A stretch of DNA of 64,000 nucleotides from Chryseobacterium cupriresistens (GTDB lineage Bacteria; Bacteroidota; Bacteroidia; Flavobacteriales; Weeksellaceae). The notes under the pieces are model-generated. The model was not told the DNA's origin and searched no databases. It was given only the letters and a program-made list of their open reading frames with translations. The stretch is taken from positions 558,001 through 622,000 of the forward strand of contig NZ_JBKKJT010000002.1 of the NCBI RefSeq assembly GCF_046614675.1, read 5' to 3'. How positions within the stretch are numbered: position 1 is the stretch's first letter; each line of letters begins with the position of its first letter. This document shows, in pieces, positions 59,414-64,000 of this stretch. The position numbers and the translations under genes were made by a program.

Positions 59414-61066
59414 TTATTCATTACTCATTTTTAAGGCGGGTAAAAGATAATCCTGTACTATTTTTTCAGATTGCTGGTGTGCATAGGGCTTGTTGTAGGC
59501 TTGCGCTGTAATTACTATGACAACTGGTATCTGAGTGAAAATAATAATCTTATTTCCTCCATTTCCACTGGATTGGAAAGCTTCATAACTTTTGTTTCCC
59601 ACCTTGTAAATCTTTCGCCAGAACAGATAGCCATATCCTTCGAAATCAGGATGATCAGGAAAATAATTGGTGAAGGATTTTTTAATCCATTCCTTACTCA
59701 ATATCGTTTTTCCATTCCAGTCGCCATTATTTTTATACAACTGTCCGAATTTTGCAAGATCCAGTAGTCTCATACGGAGTCCTCCCGCCAAAGAAGGCTT
59801 CTGCTGTGGTGTAAACTGCCATTTATAGCGGGTGATTCCGAGTGGCTGGAATAATGTTTTATCTGCATAATTTTTTAAACCTTTTGGAACTGTTTTATCC
59901 AAAATATCTCCGGATAATACAACACCTGCCGTAAAATAACTCCAGTTTTTACCGGTTTTATTCCCTGCCAAAGGCAGATCCAGCGTAAACTTTACCCAGT
60001 TTTCTGTCGGGTACATATTTTCTTCATTTCCCGGAGATTCAGAATCTTCATCATTTCCGTCAAATACTGAACTCATTGTCAGTAAGCTTTTTATAGTAAT
60101 ATTTTCTTTTGGAGAAGAATAATTTTTAAAAAGTTTCAGATCATAAAATTCTTTCAGAGTCTGATTTTCACTTTTTAAATATCCATCCTGGATTGCAATT
60201 CCCGTTAAAGCAGAAGAAAAAGATTTCCCCACAGAGCGCGTATCCTGTAATGAATCTCTTCCGGATCCGTTAAAATATTCTTCAAGAAGTAATTTTCCTT
60301 CCTTTATAACAGCTATTCCGGTGATATTTTTGAACCTGTTTTCTGCAATTTTCTTATTCAGAGTTCTGATGCTTTCCGTATTGATTCTTTCCTGTGAAAT
60401 ATTCCAACCGCTATTGGACTGAATAGGTTGAATGGCGATTTGCTGCTCTGTAGTGTTTTGAGCAGGAACAGTAAGATTGATTTGTCCTTCTGCAATGACT
60501 GATCCCGTTTGGATCGTAGAAGTATTGATATAAGGTCTGATTTCAATTTTTAAAATATGATTTCCTACTGTCAGCGCATCAATTCCGTTATGAGCCATAT
60601 AAAAACGCATCCATAAATACCTTCCCCAGGAATCTTCATTTTTGCTGCTGAGAAGAGGAATTCGTAAGCTGGTTTTGAATTTTTTATGGTCGGAAGTTCC
60701 CGCTCCTGTATTGATATTTTCCTGATAAATAAGTTTTCCGTCTACATAAAATGAGAACTGATAATTTCCTTTTTTCAACAATTCATCCATAGTCCAGCCG
60801 GGTTCAAGCTGATGAAGATAATTGATCAGCGAGTTATCAAAAAAAGCATGAATACCAAGATCTCCGTTTTCCTGAAATACAGTAGAAGTGAGAATATCTG
60901 AATCTTTCAGGTTGTCCAGCGGCGTATTTTGTGAAAGGAAAACAATCTTTCCACTATTTTTTTTCTGAACCGGATTTTCAATTTTTTCAGGATTGACAAT
61001 ATTGTTGTTTTGCCCGTGATGTAGACAAAATATAAAAATAAAGATCAATAGTAGAAATGATTTCAT
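59414..61066 (-). CDS. Beta-lactamase-fold serine hydrolase (class C type)
   Basis: 550 residues from the ATG at 61066 (a TTG further up is possible). Signal peptide about 1-18. An N-terminal ~210 residues of unknown fold precede a beta-lactamase/esterase domain: DTRSVGKSFSSALTGIAI holds S-x-x-K, SYFTAGVVLSG the region of the Tyr-x-Asn/Ser, and SSGNGGNKIII the KTG-like strand. May act on peptidoglycan, esters or peptides; not an obvious resistance enzyme. N-terminal unit likely periplasmic. Confidence 0.85.
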   Translation of the reverse strand: MKSFLLLIFIFIFCLHHGQNNNIVNPEKIENPVQKKNSGKIVFLSQNTPLDNLKDSDILTSTVFQENGDLGIHAFFDNSLINYLHQLEPGWTMDELLKKGNYQFSFYVDGKLIYQENINTGAGTSDHKKFKTSLRIPLLSSKNEDSWGRYLWMRFYMAHNGIDALTVGNHILKIEIRPYINTSTIQTGSVIAEGQINLTVPAQNTTEQQIAIQPIQSNSGWNISQERINTESIRTLNKKIAENRFKNITGIAVIKEGKLLLEEYFNGSGRDSLQDTRSVGKSFSSALTGIAIQDGYLKSENQTLKEFYDLKLFKNYSSPKENITIKSLLTMSSVFDGNDEDSESPGNEENMYPTENWVKFTLDLPLAGNKTGKNWSYFTAGVVLSGDILDKTVPKGLKNYADKTLFQPLGITRYKWQFTPQQKPSLAGGLRMRLLDLAKFGQLYKNNGDWNGKTILSKEWIKKSFTNYFPDHPDFEGYGYLFWRKIYKVGNKSYEAFQSSGNGGNKIIIFTQIPVVIVITAQAYNKPYAHQQSEKIVQDYLLPALKMSNE

Positions 61067-61162
61067 ATCAAAGAAGTATTTAATCAAAAATAATAAACTT
61101 TTTTAGAGTGAAATAGAATGAAATTAACATTGCTATTTTATAATGATCATTTCAAAGCGGTG

Positions 61163-62077
61163 CTAATTGAAAAGCTTTCTGAATTCTCCTGGTGACTGAT
61201 TTGTTTTTTGCTTAAAAAGTTTGCTGAAAGACTGCGGATGCTCAAAGCCCAGCTCATAAGCAATTTCACTGACAGACAAATTGGTGGTGCTTAAACGTTC
61301 TTTTGCCGCATCAATTAATTTATTCTGAATATGCTGCTGTGTATTTTGCCGGGTGTGAAGACGTAAGAGCGTTCCAAGGTAATTAGGTGAAATATTCATC
61401 TGCCCGGCAATACATTTCACTGTGGGAATTCCGTTTTCAAGGAGGTTTCCGTTTTCAAAATATTGAGAAAGAATGTCTTCAAATTTATATAACAATTCGT
61501 GACTTGATTTTTTTCTGGTGAAAAACTGCCTTTCATAAAAGCGGTCTGAATAAATCAGTAACAATTCAATCTGGGCAATAATCAGATCCTGTGTGAATTT
61601 ATCAATATTGGCCATATATTCCCGTTCGATATTTTTAAATAGATCAACAAGGATTTTCTCTTCCTTATCGGAAAGGAAAAGTGCTTCTTTCACCTTATAA
61701 CTAAAGAAATCGTAAGACTTTATTTTCCGGGTTAATGAAGTATTCCATAGAAAATCAGGATGAATAAGCAATAAATATCCTGTAGGTTCTGCTTCTATAT
61801 CCGGATTGATTTCCAGGCTTAAATACTGTTGCGGGGAAACGAAACAGAGCACTCCGGAGTTAAAGTCGTATTGCTGCTGCCCGTAATTGAACTTTGGAGT
61901 AACATTTTTTTTCAAACCAATGGAATAAAAATTCTGGATCCATCTCAATTCTTCATTTTCTACAACATAGCGGACCTTGCTGTAATCGATCAGGCTGATC
62001 AGCGGATGCTCAGGACTCGGAAGTCCGCAGAAAGCATGAAAATCGGATATAGAATTAAAACGAACAGGTTGTTTCAT
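61163..62077 (-). CDS. AraC-family transcriptional regulator
   Basis: 304 residues. A cupin-like N-terminal sensor (CFVSPQQYLSLEIN ... GYLLLIHPDFL) and a C-terminal AraC DNA-binding domain (CIAGQMNISPNYLGTLLRLHTRQNTQQHIQNKLIDAAKERLSTTNLSVSEIAYELGFEHPQSFSKLFKQKTNQSPGEFR in parts). One of two AraC regulators that flank the SDR gene. Activator or repressor status is unknown. Confidence 0.9.
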   Translation of the reverse strand: MKQPVRFNSISDFHAFCGLPSPEHPLISLIDYSKVRYVVENEELRWIQNFYSIGLKKNVTPKFNYGQQQYDFNSGVLCFVSPQQYLSLEINPDIEAEPTGYLLLIHPDFLWNTSLTRKIKSYDFFSYKVKEALFLSDKEEKILVDLFKNIEREYMANIDKFTQDLIIAQIELLLIYSDRFYERQFFTRKKSSHELLYKFEDILSQYFENGNLLENGIPTVKCIAGQMNISPNYLGTLLRLHTRQNTQQHIQNKLIDAAKERLSTTNLSVSEIAYELGFEHPQSFSKLFKQKTNQSPGEFRKLFN

Positions 62078-62209
62078 ATAACGAAGTTAGTTGTTTTTTC
62101 AAAATGATAACACATTGATCCAAAAAGTCTTCGGCTCCGCTAAGACTGATCTCTCTAAAGTTTTATATCGAATTCAGGAATATAAATTAAAACATTCAGT
62201 ATTAGAAAT

Positions 62210-62234
62210 GTCACCCTGAGCGGAGTCGAAGGAC
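62210..62234. repeat. GTCACCCTGAGCGGAGTCGAAG-type dispersed element
   Basis: Imperfect palindrome (ATGTC ... GACAT outside) of the TGTCACCCTGAGCGGAGTCGAAGG family, common between genes of Bacteroidota. Adjacent to the SDR stop codon. Confidence 0.6.
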
Positions 62235-62243
62235 ATGATTATA

Positions 62244-63083
62244 TTAAATTGCAGTAGAAACAGTCAGGCTTTCCCATTTCTCAGCATCTTTCTTTAAAAT
62301 ATCAATTTTGTTATTCAGAAATTCCATCGTTCCTACACCCAATAATAAATGTACTGGAGGATTTTTCTCTTTACTGATCTGAATCAGGACATCCGCTGCT
62401 TTTTCAGGATCGTTAGGCTGATTTCCATTGATTTCATTAAGGTGAGCCTGTTCCGAATTTCTCGCTGCTTCATAAGCCTGGATAGGATTGGCTGGCGTTT
62501 TCACAGAATCCTTAGTTAGAAAATCGGTACGGAAATATCCCGGGTAAACCACGGTAGCATGAACTCCGAAATCTTTTACCTCTTCAGCCAGCGCTTCCGT
62601 AAATCCGGCAACCGCAAATTTTGTAGAACAGTAGATTCCCCAGCCTGGAAAATTAGCAGAATATCCTCCGACAGAAGAAATATTGAAAATGTTTCCTGAC
62701 CTTTGTTTACGCAGATAAGGCATGGCGTTTCGGATCACATTTAAAGTTCCGAAAACATTTACAGCATAATTTTCTCTTGCTTCCTCATCAGTAAGTTCTT
62801 CAAGCGTTCCGATCTGGCCGTAACCTGCATTGTTGACCACTACATCAATTTGTCCGAAATGGTTTACTGTTTTTTCAATAGCAGATTTGATATCATTATT
62901 GTTTGTGATGTTTACGCTGAGCGGAAGGAAGTTTTCTGAACTTTCTCCAATGTTGGAGATCAAGGATTCAACGGTACGGCTTGTTGCAGCAACCTGAAAT
63001 CCTTCTGAGAGTAATTTTTTTACCAGCTCGAATCCTAAGCCTTTTGAAGCTCCTGTCACGAACCATACTTTTTTTGTTTCCAT
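62244..63083 (-). CDS. Short-chain dehydrogenase/reductase
   Basis: 279 residues from the ATG at 63083. NAD(P)-binding TGASKGLG, NNAGYG and the active-site Tyr-Lys in YCSTKFAV, with Ser in ISSVGG, give a classical SDR. Oxidises or reduces a small alcohol or carbonyl; substrate unknown. The upstream region has two directly repeated 14-bp sites, 21 bp apart, ideal for an AraC regulator, and AraC genes lie on both sides. Confidence 0.92.
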   Translation of the reverse strand: METKKVWFVTGASKGLGFELVKKLLSEGFQVAATSRTVESLISNIGESSENFLPLSVNITNNNDIKSAIEKTVNHFGQIDVVVNNAGYGQIGTLEELTDEEARENYAVNVFGTLNVIRNAMPYLRKQRSGNIFNISSVGGYSANFPGWGIYCSTKFAVAGFTEALAEEVKDFGVHATVVYPGYFRTDFLTKDSVKTPANPIQAYEAARNSEQAHLNEINGNQPNDPEKAADVLIQISKEKNPPVHLLLGVGTMEFLNNKIDILKKDAEKWESLTVSTAI

Positions 63084-63140
63084 TTTTAAATATTTTTTGT
63101 TTAAATGATGGTACAAAGATGAACACTTACGAAAAGGGAA

Positions 63141-63175
63141 ATGTATCCAAATCGGGGAATGATGTATCCAAATCG
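63141..63175 (-). promoter_or_regulatory. Two direct repeats, 21 bp apart, upstream of the SDR gene
   Basis: ATGTATCCAAATCG occurs at 63141-63154 and 63162-63175. Repeats spaced by two helical turns on one face are characteristic of AraC-family binding sites. They lie 58 bases upstream of the SDR start; a weak -7 (CATCTTTG on the minus strand, 63112-63119) lies between. The block is about 70 bases from the AraC gene at 63248. Confidence 0.65.
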
Positions 63176-63197
63176 TGAATGATGTTATTTAAAGCGT

Positions 63198-63235
63198 GTC
63201 AGTCTCAATGAAATGCAATGTAATGAAGAATCTCA
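63198..63235. repeat. Degenerate GTCA..GAATCTC dispersed element
   Basis: GTCAGTCTCAATGAAATGCA followed by ATGTAATGAAGAATCTC resembles the element at 42961. Confidence 0.45.
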
Positions 63236-63247
63236 AACAATCAAGTT

Positions 63248-64000
63248 TCAATGATTTTTCAACAGATTCCTGTATTTCAAAGGAGTAATTCCGATATTTT
63301 CTTTAAAACATCGGATAAAGTGACTCTGATCTGAAAAACCACATTCCAGAGCAATATCCGTTAAAGAAGAAGGTGAATTGAGAAGTTCCATTGATTTATT
63401 AATCTTTAATTTTCTGAGATATTCCCCCAGATTGCAATGGAAATGTTTATGAAATTCCCTGCTGAGATGAACAGGATGGATGTTCAGTGTTTTGGAAAGT
63501 TCTGTAAGACTGAGATTTTCTGTAAAGCTTTCATGCAGAATTTCATTGATCCGGCCTACCCACAAAGGTTTTCTTTCTGTATTTTCCTTCTGATGAGTTA
63601 ACTGGTTGAAAAGATGCAGTAATAACTGATTAATATTTAGATCAAAAGAAATATCATTGGTTTTGGTTTCTTTGAACATCTGATAAACCAATAGTTTTAA
63701 AGCAGGATTTTTGATATTAAAACTGCCTTCCACTTTATTTTTCTGAATATCAAACCGATCAAACCAGCTTTGCGAAAGCTCAATGTGAAAGCCTCTTGTG
63801 AAAATATCCGGTTTACGATTATAGTGCGGATCTTCCCAATGATGATACAATAATGTCCCTGCAGAACAGCCGTAGGTTTCTTTTCTGTTTCCTTCTGTCA
63901 TGGTGCCCTGTAGAAGAAAAGTGAAATAAGCATTTTCATGATAGTGCCAGTCTACGTAAGGATGAGTATACTCCGTATCGGTGATGGTCAATCCTTCCAA
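63248..64000 (-). CDS. AraC-family transcriptional regulator, 5' end outside the window
   Basis: 250 residues visible; the frame runs off the right edge, so the N-terminus is cut. HENAYFTFLLQGTMTEGNRKETYGCSAGTLLYHHWEDPHYN is a cupin sensor with His ligands. The C-terminus has two HTH motifs (LSLTELSKTLNIHPVHLSREFHKHF and LTDIALECGFSDQSHFIRCFKENIGITPLKYR, in parts). Stop at 63248. Candidate regulator of the divergent-looking SDR promoter region, though both genes read leftwards. Confidence 0.85.
   Translation of the reverse strand: MEGLTITDTEYTHPYVDWHYHENAYFTFLLQGTMTEGNRKETYGCSAGTLLYHHWEDPHYNRKPDIFTRGFHIELSQSWFDRFDIQKNKVEGSFNIKNPALKLLVYQMFKETKTNDISFDLNINQLLLHLFNQLTHQKENTERKPLWVGRINEILHESFTENLSLTELSKTLNIHPVHLSREFHKHFHCNLGEYLRKLKINKSMELLNSPSSLTDIALECGFSDQSHFIRCFKENIGITPLKYRNLLKNH

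Noticed and set aside
1..64000. tRNA, rRNA, insertion sequence or prophage
   Set aside because: No cloverleaf with CCA-type ends, rRNA stretch, transposase, integrase or phage structural gene was recognised on either strand.

Overview
The window looks like a chromosomal segment of a Chryseobacterium-type member of the Flavobacteriia (Bacteroidota). The evidence is low GC content, almost no Shine-Dalgarno sequences, repeated -7 boxes of the Bacteroidota form TAnnTTTG, and lineage-typical families (DUF6427-like protein, SusC/CirA-like TonB receptor, OstA-like protein, S16 with a long Ala/Glu tail, START-like protein). No rRNA, tRNA, CRISPR array, insertion sequence or prophage was seen. Gene density is high, mostly short operons separated by clear hairpin terminators.

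Layout. 1-4.8 kb: tail of a zinc-peptidase-like protein, an unknown protein, a membrane protein/histidine kinase/response regulator trio, and a DUF2235 alpha/beta-hydrolase of the kind linked to type VI secretion. 4.9-16.4 kb: ABC-F ATPase; a small His/Cys protein, TonB receptor and surface lipoprotein (probable metal or chelate uptake); trigger factor; an M16 peptidase. 16.4-21.4 kb: mostly minus-strand housekeeping genes (UspA, FAH family, ExoX-like nuclease, PssA). 21.5-32.4 kb: LTA-synthase-like sulfatase, PDH E1 beta, Kup, Fur, OstA-like, two aminotransferase-fold proteins. 32.4-36.9 kb: amidase, YqgE, PdxH, HU, PanD, flippase-like protein.

37.0-42.9 kb is the most system-like region: one plus-strand operon with two TerD proteins, two vWA proteins (the second with a TerY-C-type zinc region), a PP2C phosphatase and a divergent protein kinase with a zinc ribbon. 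This is a TerD plus TerY-phosphorylation-triad module without TerB, TerC or TerZABE neighbours. A perfect 18-bp GC-rich hairpin separates the TerD pair from the triad.

43-55 kb: mostly minus-strand small accessory genes (acetyltransferases, AraC and ArsR regulators, START-fold proteins, a methyltransferase, an M3 peptidase), with intergenic repeats and a decayed VOC gene. The tyrosyl-tRNA synthetase here has an undescribed-looking leader: promoter, a 32-codon ORF with three Tyr codons, and an intrinsic terminator 20 bases before the tyrS start. 55-64 kb: START-fold, GreA-like, DoxX-like, nitroreductase, rpsP-rimM, a beta-lactamase-fold hydrolase, and an SDR gene between two AraC regulators with a 21-bp-spaced direct repeat at its promoter.

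The observations I rate highest are the tyrS leader attenuator, the Ter/TerY-P operon with its hairpin, the DUF2235 protein lacking its nucleophile serine, the class IV aminotransferase-like protein with Arg for the PLP lysine, a histidine kinase with no ordinary start codon, and a palindromic face-to-face promoter.
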